DNA of 64,000 bases from Tillus elongatus (GCA_964006375.1 OZ023267.1:82051906-82115905), one strand, 5' to 3'; shown: positions 21,348 to 31,344, counted from the stretch's first letter. The notes: a model not told the origin generated them from the letters alone. Translations and numbers: made by a program.

Positions 21348-22064
21348 ATGTCGCAAACCTTCACGTTGAAAGATCGCAGTTGCCATCTGTCGACAGACTA
21401 CGATCCTCCAATTGAATTAGATCCAGGTGGTAGTTATGCAGTTGCTTTGATAGGCTTTCACACATACAACAACATACCTAACATATATAAAGGTAAAAAT
21501 AAATTTTATGTAAAAGAAGGAGCTGCTTGGAGAACCATAACGATACCTACTGGTGCATATGAAATAACACATTTGGAAAACTTGCTTCAAAATGAGCTTG
21601 TTGGTGCTACAACAACACGTGAACAAAAGCAGCTAGCTTTGATTCTAAGACCTAATCCGAACACCATTAGATGTGAAATAAAGTGTTTCACAAGTATCAG
21701 TTTTGAATCTGATGATTCGATTGGGCGAATGCTGGGATTTTCAAAGCAAGTTCTTCAACCAGGTGTCTTCCATGAATCTGATTTACCTGTTGAAATAGTG
21801 GATTTTAAACAGATTCGTATAGAAACTAATATTGTGTCTGGTTCTTACTATAATGGAAAACCTTCACATACGTTATATGAGTTTGCACCGATGGTCGATC
21901 CTGGTTATGCAATCGATATAGAACCTAAGAATCTAATTTATTTACCAGTAAACAAACGAGAGATTTCAAATGTAAGCTTCGACATCGTGGATCAAGATTC
22001 AGTTCCTGTAAACTTTCAAGGTGAAGAGGTGTCTGTTCGCTTAGAGCTTAAAAAGATTGCCTAG
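21348..22064 (+). CDS. Penton-like minor capsid protein (intact in P-C)
   Basis: An open frame of 238 residues starting MSQTFTL, collinear with the P-B protein of 236 residues and the broken P-A copy. Conserved blocks are GFHTYNNIPNIYKGKN, TIPTGAYEITHLE, GRMLGFSKQVLQPG, ETNIVSGSYYNGKPSHTLYEF, PKNLIYLPVN, DQDSVPVNFQGEEVSVRL. The pattern (PTGAYEI...GSYYNGK.SHTLYEF...NLIYLPV) is typical of the single-jelly-roll vertex protein of Polintons. It lies 16 bp after the protease region and one base before the 39-aa frame. Confidence 0.8.
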   Translation: MSQTFTLKDRSCHLSTDYDPPIELDPGGSYAVALIGFHTYNNIPNIYKGKNKFYVKEGAAWRTITIPTGAYEITHLENLLQNELVGATTTREQKQLALILRPNPNTIRCEIKCFTSISFESDDSIGRMLGFSKQVLQPGVFHESDLPVEIVDFKQIRIETNIVSGSYYNGKPSHTLYEFAPMVDPGYAIDIEPKNLIYLPVNKREISNVSFDIVDQDSVPVNFQGEEVSVRLELKKIA

Positions 22065-22065
22065 A

Positions 22066-22185
22066 ATGCTAGTCTTTAAAGATATAAAAGCAAGCGAATC
22101 TACCAAAACAAATTTAGTACAGTCAGCTCCTTTAAAGCATACACTTCGTTCCGATAATATTGAATTCCTTAAAAGTCTTGGTTAA
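22066..22185 (+). CDS. P-C copy of the conserved small frame, truncated to 39 aa
   Basis: It starts one base after the penton stop and reads MLVFKDIKAS...TLRSDNIEFLKSLG before a TAA at 22183-22185, one base upstream of the capsid ATG. In P-A and P-B the frame runs on for 14 more residues into the capsid gene, where a TAT codon stands in place of TAA. The N terminus and the DNIEFL block are conserved. Function unknown. Confidence 0.45.
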   Translation: MLVFKDIKASESTKTNLVQSAPLKHTLRSDNIEFLKSLG

Positions 22186-22186
22186 C

Positions 22187-23396
22187 ATGTCATCAAAACT
22201 AGAAATATTCAAAGACCCCAAGTTTGACGACTCCATTGGTCGTGAAGAACTTAGGTCTTACTATTCATCAACTAAATCGTTTGGTAACAGCGATGAAGTT
22301 GAAATAAACATCAATCAGCAAGATGCATTCGTATGTCTAGCAGAGTCAGCTCTAATAATAGAAGGTGCTCTGGAACCTCTAGCAGTACAAAATGCTACTG
22401 GTGTCTGCCACATGTCAAATAACGGAGGAGTAGCTCTGTTTGAATCAATGATCTATGAATTAAATAACAAGGAAGTGGAGCGAGTACGAGATCCATACAC
22501 CACAACAAACATCAAAACTCTGCTTTCGATTAGTAAGAATGAAGCGAAATCTCTTAGCAATGCTGGGTTGAATGTATCATCAGATCACATCACCTTAAAC
22601 GATAACAAGTTTCACTTGCTCCTACCTCTTTGGTTCCTCTTCAGTTTCTTTCATCACTTTAAAGGAGTTCTCTGTGGTAAACATACTTTCCGATTTACGA
22701 GAGCTCGAAATGATGCCAACAGTTACTACAGTACTGGTACAGCAAGATCTAAGATAACTGTAACCAACATATTTTTAAAAGCAAAACATGTATTTCCAAA
22801 CGATCAAATCAAGTTGGAACTGATGGATAAAATAGCAAAAGACACATCTATATTTCTCGCATATCGGAAATGGGATATATATATATGAGCTGCCAGCTCT
22901 CAGAGATAGTAATAAAGATGTGTGGTCTGTTAAAACTGCAACCAACTTAGAAAGACCTAGATATGTGATTATAGCATTTCAAACAGATCGGAAAGATAAC
23001 ATAGGCAAAAAAGGCGACTTCTTCGATAACATCGGTATGGTAGATCTACGAGTGTTCCTAAATTCAGAATGCTACCCTTATGAAGCTATGAATATGGATT
23101 TCGAAAAATCAAAATATGTTGAAGCCTACCAGATGTATACAGATTTTCAAAAAAGTTCTTACTATAAAAACATGTCGTAGCCTCTTTTAAATTATGATGA
23201 GTTTAAAGATCGAGCTCTATTTGTAATCGATTGTCAACACCAGAATGAATCAATCAAGTCTTCAACAGTCGACATCAAAGTGGAGTTTATGAGTAAAGAC
23301 AATTTTGCTCCGAGAACTACAGCTTACTGTTTAATTATTCATGATTGTGTATTTGAATATAAACCTCTAACTGGTATTGTAAGAGCCATTATGTAA
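22187..23396 (+). pseudogene. P-C major capsid protein with one frameshift and one nonsense codon
   Basis: The start is MSSKLEIFK at 22187 and the stop at 23396. It is collinear with the 401-residue P-B protein. Near 22875-22888 a TA-repeat expansion shifts the frame just after KWDIY. At 23178-23180 a GAG-to-TAG change stops it. Both lesions are single simple events, so the copy has not decayed long. Landmarks include YELNNKEVERVRDP, WFLFSFFHHFKGVLCGKHTFRF, LMDKIAKDTSIFLAYRKW and FLNSECYPYE. The last 70 codons are part of the right inverted repeat. Confidence 0.8.
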
Positions 23397-24301
23397 TATT
23401 TTGTATGTAAATCTTATTACTCCTAATAAATTAATTGTATTACAATCGAATGTTTTATTTCTAACCTTAAACCGTTGTCTAAGAAACAAATTTGGTAGGT
23501 TTACAATATAAAAACTATATAGCAAAAACTTATATTTCAATTTTATAATAAACTAATTTGCACCAAATAATTTCTATGAAAATTCGCTACCGATTCTCTA
23601 TTTAAACTAAAGTCGTCATATGATCTGGGCATTCACCTATCAAAGCAGCCGGAAGCCGACGATAATGAAACGGTTACTCAGCTGGTGTAATATTTAAAAG
23701 ATTGAAATAAAAACATAACGTTTTGTTTGCATGTGATTTAATTCGATCGAGTTAATTTTTTAATTATCATGACCGCACCCAGCTGATGATTTAAACTGTT
23801 ATTAGCTGGCCACTCAACTAAACCGGAAAGACTTGTGATAACGGTTAATCAGCTGGTGTAATATGTAAGCGTTTGAAATAAAATCATAACGTTTTATTTC
23901 GCTTTCATTTAATTCGGTCGAGTTAATTTTTTTCATCCTAGTGTTTTATATTAATTATCTTGATGTAATCCTGTTATTTTAAATGGCAGTTCCTCGTTTG
24001 CCTAATACAGGTTAGCTGGCTTTTGAATTTGATTACGTCATCTCAGGTTAGTTCGCTTCTTGTTCGGGTTAAATACGACGTCAGGTGGCGGAGATATTCG
24101 GGTTAGGTTCGGTGTCAGGTGGCGGAACTGCTCGGGTTAGGTCGGGGGCGGTCGGGTCCGGTCAGTGGCTCCGCCACCCTGTGCTCGGGTTAGGTCGGGA
24201 GCGGTCGGGTCCGGTCAGTGACTCCGCCACCCTGTGCTCGCGTTAGGTCGGGGGCGATCGTGGGTGGCGGGTGGCGGAGTTAGAACCTCTCTTCTATACC
24301 T
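23170..24301. repeat. P-C right terminal inverted repeat
   Basis: Reverse complement of 18622-19876, starting inside the capsid gene. It includes the capsid polyadenylation region, two ACCAGCTGA-containing blocks and the GC-rich outer part with repeated GGTGGCGGAG words. It lacks the ~150-bp segment present on the left. Confidence 0.8.
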
Positions 24302-24661
24302 ACACCGGTCGATGTATCATATGTGGTCCTAGTGGATGTGGTAAAACAAATGTCATGCTGAGTTTATTGTTTGAAGCAAACGGTTTAAAGTTTGATAACG
24401 TGTATGTGTATTCAAAGTCGTTGTATCAACCGAAATACAAGATGTTAAAGGAGGTGTTGGATGTATCAAAAAGTGCTGGTTACTATCCGTATAGTGAAAA
24501 CGATGAAATCTTAGATCCGAGAGATGCCTTGGACAACTCTGTGTTTATATTTGATGATGTGGCGTGTGACAAACAAGATAAAATAAGAACATACTTTAGT
24601 ATGGGCAGACACAAGAATATTGATTCATTCTATCTCTGTCAAACATATACTCGAATACCCA

Positions 24662-25447
24662 AACATTTGAAGAGCTTGAGGCAGACCTACAAACTGTCAC
24701 CACCAACCCAGCATATCATGAATTTTTGGAGCAATATCCTGAACGAGTTCGATATTATATAGACAAGTATTTTACTGAACCACCGAGACTTGCTACCATT
24801 GATCAAACGTATGGTGCTCGCTACGCTAAAGATACTGGTAGCTGGAGTGTTGGCAACAAACGCTTAGACTTTACTGATGATGACATTCGACTGGGTCAAA
24901 GGAGATATCCACAAACACAAGGTCTGCTAGAATTGATATTTATGAAAACACCTAGGGGGTATACTTATGACGATCTTCAACACTATATAGATATTCTAGA
25001 AGCAACTAGTGTGCATAAAATGAACTACGATCCCAACGCACGAACCAAGGGTTGTTCCTCGGAAAAGTATCTGACTCTAATAAAACCAGTTATAAACCCA
25101 CGGGGGCGAAGATCCTCAACGCCTCAAGGTTTTGGTTACGCCTATGACGACGACGACCACCACGACAACGACCACATCACACATCTTAACAAAAGACTAA
25201 ATCTAAAGCTCAGAGTGATGAGAGCAGTGGTAGCAGCAGCAGCAGCATCAGCAGCATCAGCACTAACAACTATATGATACAAAATAACAAAGCAATAGCA
25301 TATGTGTATTGGGATGACATAAACGCGTTGGTTGATAGACTTAGACTTTTAGTGGCTTTCCAAGTTGTTGCTGGTAATAATGCTCATAACAACGAAAATC
25401 AGTCAATCTTGGAAGAACTAAGGGAAGCTAGTGTTATAGCAGCCTAG
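24662..25447 (+). pseudogene. P-A DUF8207-like Polinton protein, 5'-truncated and frameshifted
   Basis: Sequence matches P-B 37220-36451 from TFEELEADLQTV to the C terminus. The first ~115 residues are missing because a deletion joins the ATPase to this gene. Conserved landmarks: TIDQTYGARYAKDTGSWSVGN, RRYPQTQGLLELIFMK, GYTYDDLQHY, ILEATSVHKMNYDPNARTKG. A frameshift near 25192 (loss in an A run) is followed by an expanded Ser/Ala codon repeat (AGC/GCA), after which the C terminus resumes in another frame to TAG at 25447. The family name is from memory of a domain common in Polinton-type elements; function unknown. Confidence 0.65.
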
Positions 25448-25494
25448 TAAATCTACATAAGGTCATATATGCCTATCTATTGCTTAGTATAAAA

Positions 25495-25957
25495 ATGTCT
25501 ATCGATAAGTTCGGACGTTCCCCGCACAATAAACGTGTAAAGTTTAAAATTATCGAAAGAGAGACTTTCCCAAGAACTGCAAGTGGTGATTTAGATGTGC
25601 AACGCCGTAGATTGTGTAACGTCGCCGACCCTATTGATTCCACAGATGGCGTAACTAAAACATTTGTTGATGCGTGGGTGGACGACTATCAGAAACATAA
25701 AGCTGAGTATCTGAAGAATAAATATGAAGTGACACAAAGACTAATAGCCATACTGCTAGAGGCTGTGCACAAGCCCGAGTTGGAAGATTTGAAAAACGAA
25801 TTTGACAGAAATTGAAAATTTTAACCAAGACCATAACAGCTCAAGTTTTAAAATATATCGATCTGTCAAAGAGCCACAAGCTAAAGAAGAAGTTGGGTGA
25901 AATAGACAAAAATCTGAAAGATTTGCACAAGTGGATACTTTTAAATCCAACACCACC
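25495..25957 (+). pseudogene. Fibre-like or coiled-coil protein of P-A (frameshifted 3' part)
   Basis: The frame from 25495 (MSIDKFGRS) is open to 25815. Its RLCNVADPIDSTDGVTKTFVD segment matches the 'N-L/V-x-DP-x-D-x-TDAVTKxYVD' pattern seen in phage and virus fibre or tail proteins and in small Polinton-associated proteins. A helical segment rich in Lys, Glu and Leu follows. After the stop, an in-phase-different frame to about 25957 keeps a coiled-coil look (SHKLKKKLGEIDKNLKDLHKW), suggesting a frameshift near 25815. P-B lacks the gene: there the preceding and following genes are joined. A fibre or trimerising role is inference. Confidence 0.45.
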
Positions 25958-26113
25958 ATGAAGCGTCGCCGACGACAACAGCACCAACGTAACGATGAAC
26001 CATCTGATGTTGAGAATTCTATAAATGAATTCCAACAACTGGCAAGAACCGTAAAACGTAAGCGTACCATACTTAAAGGCTGGAATAGCTTGTGGCAGAG
26101 TGATTTGACTTAG
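25958..26113 (+). CDS. Small basic protein of P-A (51 aa)
   Basis: ATG at 25958 sits in CACCACCATG, a good start context, directly after the fibre-like region. The peptide is basic at both ends (MKRRRRQQHQR and VKRKRTILKGW), with the central block EPSDVENSINEFQQ. A homologue in P-B (36315-36437, minus) shares the basic start and the EPSNVNNSIN block but is cut short. Size and charge would suit a DNA-condensing core protein or a nuclear factor; this is inference only. Confidence 0.45.
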   Translation: MKRRRRQQHQRNDEPSDVENSINEFQQLARTVKRKRTILKGWNSLWQSDLT

Positions 26114-26170
26114 TTTGTACACGTGTACTTTGTATCAAATAAAAGACTTTGTTAAAATTAATGTGTTTTT

Positions 26171-26450
26171 ATTTTATAAGACACTTCTCCTGCGGTACAT
26201 CTGCTATCTGTATGTTGTTTCTATGCGACGTAAGGTCTTTCACTTTGGTCTTTATTCTGTTAAAGATGATTGGATATTCAACAGACTAAATTTAATATCA
26301 AATTTTTTCACACATATGTACCAGATATAAAGTTGTTTTCAGCTTGTCTTCCACCAAAGTCCACCAAGTATGTGGCAGTTGTCGGTGTTAATTGAGATGC
26401 TGCTTCCTTCACATCCAGGGGTCCGGTGTTCCGAACCCCTAAAGGTAACT
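26171..26450 (-). pseudogene. P-A KilA-N gene remnant
   Basis: On the minus strand the sequence matches the P-B KilA-N gene (35338-36288) in two pieces: the linker and ISGTYVC region (about 26430-26280) and the C-terminal SHRNNIQIADVPQ region (26240-26175). An internal deletion joins them, and the whole KilA-N DNA-binding domain is gone. Several stops are present. Confidence 0.75.
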
Positions 26451-26539
26451 ATAGCTTGTTGTTGTGCACGGACCTCTTACGTCTGTTATGTCAAGCATGT
26501 GTTAAACAGCTGTCGAGTGTATTATAGACAAGCTCAACC

Positions 26540-26785
26540 AGGAACGAGGTTACTCGCAACCGATACCTTTTACTTGTCGCTGTTTAACTGTGAAAGTAGG
26601 TCACCGGTACGAAACGAGGTCACTCGCAACCGCTAACGTTCACTTGGCGCGGCTTGACTCTGAAAGTAGGTTATCGGTACGAAACGAAGTCACTCGGATC
26701 CTGATACCTTTCACTTGTCGCGGTTTAACTCTGAAAGTAGGTCACCGGTAGGAAACGAGGTCACTCGCAACCTGTCACGGATAGC
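26540..26785. repeat. Subterminal tandem repeat of about 72 bp in P-A
   Basis: More than three imperfect units with CTGAAAGTAGGTCACCGGTA, GAAACGAGGTCACTCGCAACC and CACTTGTCGCGG words. The inverted version of the unit appears in P-D at 56565-56755. It may be a replication or integrase-binding array of this family. Confidence 0.7.
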
Positions 26786-26799
26786 GTAAAGCAACTTGC

Positions 26800-27179
26800 T
26801 TATATGCCAGACTTAACCTTACATTCTCGGCAAGCGGGCCTCCGGTACCTGCTCAACACGTGTGTATAACCACATGGCGGCAACTTGGGACCTGACAGCA
26901 GCAGCAGCAGCCATCTTGGAACATGTGACGTCGGCTGATGACAGCTGACTCCCGCCATCTGGCACTCGCTGATCCGACAGCCGACTCCCGCCATCTGTCA
27001 ACACATGCTCACATGGCCAATTATCAGGTTACCGTTACCCGCTATCTGTTAACGCATGCTCACATGGCGGCTGGCGGGAACTTGGAACCTATCAGTTGGC
27101 TCCCGCCGTCGTGACGTCATCTGTTAACGCATGCGCAGAAAAGTGGAGGGGGGTGGGCCAGGGTGGCGCCCTATCTACT
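26800..27179. repeat. P-A right terminal inverted repeat
   Basis: Reverse complement of the outer part of the left terminus (7201-7590), with CCATGTGGTTATACACACG-type, TGACGTCA and GCATGCGC words, ending CCCTATCTACT at 27179. Frames here are shadows of the repeat. Confidence 0.85.
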
Positions 27180-27892
27180 AATAATATAAGATCTTCATTT
27201 CCTTGGTGTTTAAATACTCCCTCAGGGACTTAAACTTGCTTACCCCACCTGAGGTGTTTATCTATTATGATGCCCAGGTATCAAATACTTTCTGCTTGAT
27301 CTATTCTCAGAACCTTTTAGTCCCAAAGGGTTCTTGAAACCGCCTGCTGTGCACATCAAGCGATCTCTTCTTGTGGCCTCCTGTCTCGCTTAGGCTCAGT
27401 TCAGACATAAAATAGTTCCGCAAGTTAAAAATCTCCTTCAGAGGCCGAATCTGTCACCATTGTAGACGAGGTCCCTGGCGTAAGACTTGTCCGACAAAGC
27501 GATAAAACATCTACTCTACGGTCCAGATACATCTTCTAAAAAGGCCAGACGAGATGGCAGACGACGCAACAAACAGTGAGTTTACATCTGTAAATTGATT
27601 TAAATCATTTAACGATTATTTTCATCCAGTTCAAAGAAATTTTATCGTACCTGAACAAGGCTGTTTGTGAGATTTATTGGTGTCACCAAAAAATATATAC
27701 ATATAGAATATAATGTTCTGCCGACATTTATTTTCTTAGTCCAAAATATTGTACTAGTTTTCATCATTAACTTTGAAGAGCGGCTTATCATGTTGTCTAA
27801 AAGAGCACTAAGCACAAAAGTGTGTAGTGCTTAAACAAATAGGAATTTTATAAGCTGAATTATTAGTACTAGTCCCAGTTTAAAATTTTCTG
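27180..27892. other. Probable continuation of LINE-1 after P-A, then unassigned DNA
   Basis: Just past the target duplication, a frame reading LHFLGV...LPQGLKLAYP resembles the YLGV-x-LD-x-LKW block that follows the RT palm in LINEs. This supports P-A having split LINE-1 at 7195-7200. The rest to 27892 has no frame I can support. Confidence 0.4.
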
Positions 27893-29803
27893 GACGCAGC
27901 AAGTGCGTTATGGTAGCGAATTTTCTTTAAACTATTTTTAATAGCAAATGTCTTTCTTTGATGAAAGCAGGCATCAAACTTGGTTGCCTATATAGAAACA
28001 ATGTACCATATTTGATCGAAATAAATTTATTGTTTCAAAATATATGAACATTTTTCAAAAGTCTGGATGCAGCAAATGTGTTATGGAAGTGAATTTCCAT
28101 AAAAATGTTTTTATAGCAAATGCGAGCAGGCATCAATCTGATTATCGGTATAGCCTATGTAGTAGAAACAATGTACTATATTTTATCAAAATTACTCATG
28201 GTTTGAAAATATACAAAATCTGCTTGAAAGCTGTCTATTTGAAGCCATATCCCCATTAAACCCTGCCTACCCCGCACAGCACCACTATTTGCCACAAGTC
28301 ACGTTACTTCCTTGGGGGGTATGAATAAGAAGTTTTTCTTGTGGTTTATGCAACATAGGTGTTTGTATGAACATATAGGAGGGGTGCACACGACAAATCA
28401 GACCCCCCCGGTTCGACTTGCGGCAGGGGTTGGAGGGTGGCTGCTTCGTCGTGGGGATTTTCCTTCCACCTTGCGTGCATACAACTACCCTCGCTGCATA
28501 AACCACAAGAAAAATGTCTTGTTCCTACCCTCCAAGGAAGTTACGGCACCTGGGGGGATAGGGGTGCTGTGCGGGGTAGGCAGGGTTTAAGGGGAATATG
28601 GCTTCAAGATGTGAAAAAGACAGCTTTCAAGCCCATTTTATTTGAATTTTCTGCTCATATTTCCTTTTTACTACCTACCCCGTCCAGTAACTTCCTTGGG
28701 GGGGTGTGAACAAGACATTTTTCTTGGGGTTTGTGGATCCAGGGGGGAGCCTAGGCAGGTTTCTGGAAACAGTTTTTTGAAAAGCGTTCAGAAGCTAAAC
28801 TGCAAATTTGCCGAAAATTCGCTACCAAAACGCACTTACTGCCTCCAGATTTTTTTCTTACAAACGCATCATATTTCGATAAAAAAATGCAAAAATGCAT
28901 AAACGAATTTGTTCTACGAAAATTAGCTAAAATAAACTATACACCCCTACTCACTCCTGGTCCCGTAAATTCCTTGGGGAGTGTGAACAAGACATTTTTC
29001 TTGGGGTTTGTGGATCCAGGGGGGAGCCTAGGCAGGTTTCTGGAAACAGTTTTTTGAAAAGCGTTCGGGAACTAAACTGGAAATTTACCGAAAATTCGCT
29101 ACCAAAACGCACTTACTGCGTTCGGATTTTTTTTCTTACAAACGCATCATATTTCGATAAAAAATGCAAAAATGCATTAACGAATTTGTTCTACGAAAAT
29201 TAGCTTAAAACAATTATAGACCGTTAAACCATAAACTTCACTAAACCTACAAATAAATATACCGAAAAGCATCAACTTAACTAAACTAACAGCTAAAGCA
29301 TCAAAGAAAGGGTCTATTTAAAATGAATATTTTGTAATTATTTTAGTAAAAAGGGCAATGACGGTTAAATCTGAAACTTAAGGGTTTGCAGAACACTCTT
29401 CTTGCAACATTTTCTTTTCACTATCGGTATTTTTTTCACGTTCTTTGCCTAAACATTGCCAATTTTGACGTTTAAAATTGCGAGTTTGACGTTTTGAGGA
29501 AAACTCCAAAATTTGTTTATTTAACTGCTCATAACTTATTTGTCTTTAAAGATAGAGACCTAAATTTTGGTACAGAGTTGACTCTTTATAATGCAAACAC
29601 GCGTATCAAATTTGGTTTCCCGTGCTTTGTTATTTCCGGAGATATGAATTTTTTTAGAAGGAAAACACAAAATTTTCCGGGAAAATCTGGTCCGATTTTC
29701 CTGGCTAACGAACTTATACAAGCCACTTACAAAAGGAAGGTACTCACCAAATTTGATCAAGATTGGTTCATTATTTTTTGAGTAATCGGTCGGATATATA
29801 TAT
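27893..29803. repeat. Second copy of dispersed repeat R1, with internal duplications
   Basis: It opens with the same CTGGACGCAGCAAGTGCG inverted-repeat motif as 3261, with further degenerate copies at 28063 and reversed copies at about 28806 and 29090. A block of about 280 bp is tandemly duplicated (about 28680-28955 and 28960-29235). The last 600 bp match 3860-4380 and end in (TA)n, where LTR-A has inserted. No genes; several frames come from G- and C-rich low-complexity words such as CTTGGGG. Confidence 0.65.
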
Positions 29804-31331
29804 TGCTATGGTATTTATGGTGGTTTCTTTTATTTAATTTATCTTATACCTTAATAGCACTTTTAATTGTAGAGCATGAGAATGCAATTGCGTCTTTATA
29901 TAAAAAAAACGCTAATATTGAAAATCCTGAAATTATGCCAAAAATAATTTATTTACTGCTGTGATTTTAAATTTTTCTCTCATCTCATGGGTAGGGTACT
30001 GTGCTTGGGCTAGCATTTTTGTTTAACATATCGTTTTTATGAATTCTAGTATTCCTGAGTGTTTGGAAATTTCAAAAAAATATATGTATGATTGGGTCTT
30101 TTGATTTTTACTTTTTTTTAACGGTGAAAAATAGCCTTACTTTTCCATATAATTAATATTTGCTTGATTTGAGGTCAAAATTAAACAGATTGATCAAATT
30201 AATAAATTTCTATTAACAAAAGGTTATTTCAAATATGTAAAATCAAATTTAGTTAACAAAATGAATTATCTAACTATAATACAATGATTCGGCCTTTATA
30301 TTGCATCCCCCTTAGTGAACTAAAATTTACATTAACATCCTAAATGAAACGAAAATATCCTTAAAAGCTATTCACACTATAGAAAAAGAGTCATCATATT
30401 TATTCCGATAAAGTTCTAGAACGACTTACTGAATGTCGTCTTGATGGATCCTTCCATTTTTTCTGTGATTATTAAAATCTATTTGTTCTTCTATTTGGAT
30501 TGGGCAGCTTGGCAGTAATTGTTAATTACTTTCCATCTTATTTAACTGTCTTGACCAACCTCTACCAGGTATTTAATCTTCTTTCACACAATTTTTTTTT
30601 ATGATGATTTTAGGCACTTGCCTTGTATTTACTCATTGTCTTCTTGCGGTTCTGTTTCTAATCGTCTCACAGTTGAATTACTTGTCTTTCGCAGTTGAAT
30701 TACTTATTCTCTTTCGTGGTTGAATCACTTGTTGTCTCGCAGTTCATTTACTTATTATCCCCATCGAACTCCCGTTGACGCTTAAATAAACTCTGCTGTG
30801 TTACAAAAAACCTGTTCGAGCTGTGTCTCGGTAATCATAGTTCATAGGCCTTTCGTGATTCCATTGTTCGAATTTGTTTGTCACTCGCACTATTCCTTTT
30901 AAGACACGCACACACAAAAACTATCCTTATTAACTATCACTGCGTCTTTGCTTAAAATTATTATTTACAAAAAACTTATATTTACCTTAACATTCTAAAT
31001 GTATAATATGGTTAATGTGCCTACTGCCTAAAAAAATATAAAATCGTTATATTCCAGTAAAATCCTACGGATAAAAAACAGGGCTATTGTTCTGAGTTAT
31101 TTTCATATTATAAGGACTTTGGCTTCGTGAAATTTAAAATGCACTACATGTAAAAAAAATCCATTGTTCTTTATTCTGCTACCTAATGCTATTTCTTATT
31201 TAGCCCTAACATATTTTACACTTTCAATTATACAGGGCATTTAAATTATAGGATTTGTTAATCTTATGTACATTGCCCGTTTTACTCCACAATAATGTTT
31301 CTATTTTCTCCCATATTTGCTATCTATAGCA
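29804..31331 (-). repeat. LTR-A 3' LTR (left copy, 1.53 kb)
   Basis: It matches the right copy along its length except for about 325 bp (about 29985-30310) absent on the right. It starts TGCTATGGTATTT and ends GCTATCTATAGCA, giving short inverted ends. Confidence 0.8.
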
Positions 31332-31344
31332 ATTCCCCCTTTCT
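31332..31344 (-). other. LTR-A polypurine tract
   Basis: On the minus strand it reads AGAAAGGGGGAAT directly before the 3' LTR, the expected plus-strand primer for reverse transcription. Confidence 0.75.

Larger units (their letters stand above)
18622..24301. mobile_element. Polinton-like half element P-C (5.7 kb) inside the P-A ATPase gene
   Basis: The ends are AGGTATAGAAGAG at 18622 and its complement ending at 24301, keeping the AG...CT termini. Inverted repeats are 1.1-1.25 kb and differ in sequence from those of P-A, P-B and P-D. It contains an ATPase 5' fragment(-), PLA2(+), protease(+, broken), penton(+), 39-aa frame(+) and capsid(+, broken). KilA-N, DUF8207, the fibre-like gene and most of the ATPase are absent. 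No 6-bp target duplication is visible: the flanks are CTCAGT and ACACCG, and about 10 bp of the ATPase seem lost at the site. Confidence 0.75.
18528..24690 (+). pseudogene. P-A packaging ATPase, split by P-C and 3'-truncated
   Basis: The first ~30 codons (18528 to about 18615, MRTIKHASALPITNIDD) are separated from the rest (24302 to about 24670) by element P-C. The downstream part carries Walker A GPSGCGKT and Walker B SVFIFDDVACD, then DKIRTYFSMGRHKN and SFYLCQTYTRIPKHL. At KHL the sequence jumps into the DUF8207-like gene through a shared ACATTTG, removing about 75 C-terminal residues that P-B (38731-39426) still has. The family is the FtsK/HerA-type genome packaging ATPase of Polintons. 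This copy is non-functional. Confidence 0.85.
7201..27179. mobile_element. Polinton-like element P-A (20 kb, nested insertions)
   Basis: The ends are inverted: AGTAGATAGGGAGTCACC at 7201 and its near-complement ending CCCTATCTACT at 27179. AATAAT flanks both sides (7195-7200 and 27180-27185), a 6-bp target duplication as made by Polintons and retroviral-type integrases. Gene order from left is capsid(-), 53-aa frame(-), penton(-), protease(-), PLA2(-), ATPase(+), DUF8207-like(+), fibre-like(+), small basic protein(+), KilA-N(-). Every large gene is damaged. LINE-2 and element P-C are inserted inside it. No DNA polymerase B or integrase gene is present, so it cannot be an autonomous Polinton. 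Confidence 0.85.

Noticed and set aside
28285..28709. Several overlapping frames of 73-92 codons
   Set aside because: They lie in repeat R1, are open on both strands because of G/C-rich low complexity, and show no domain.
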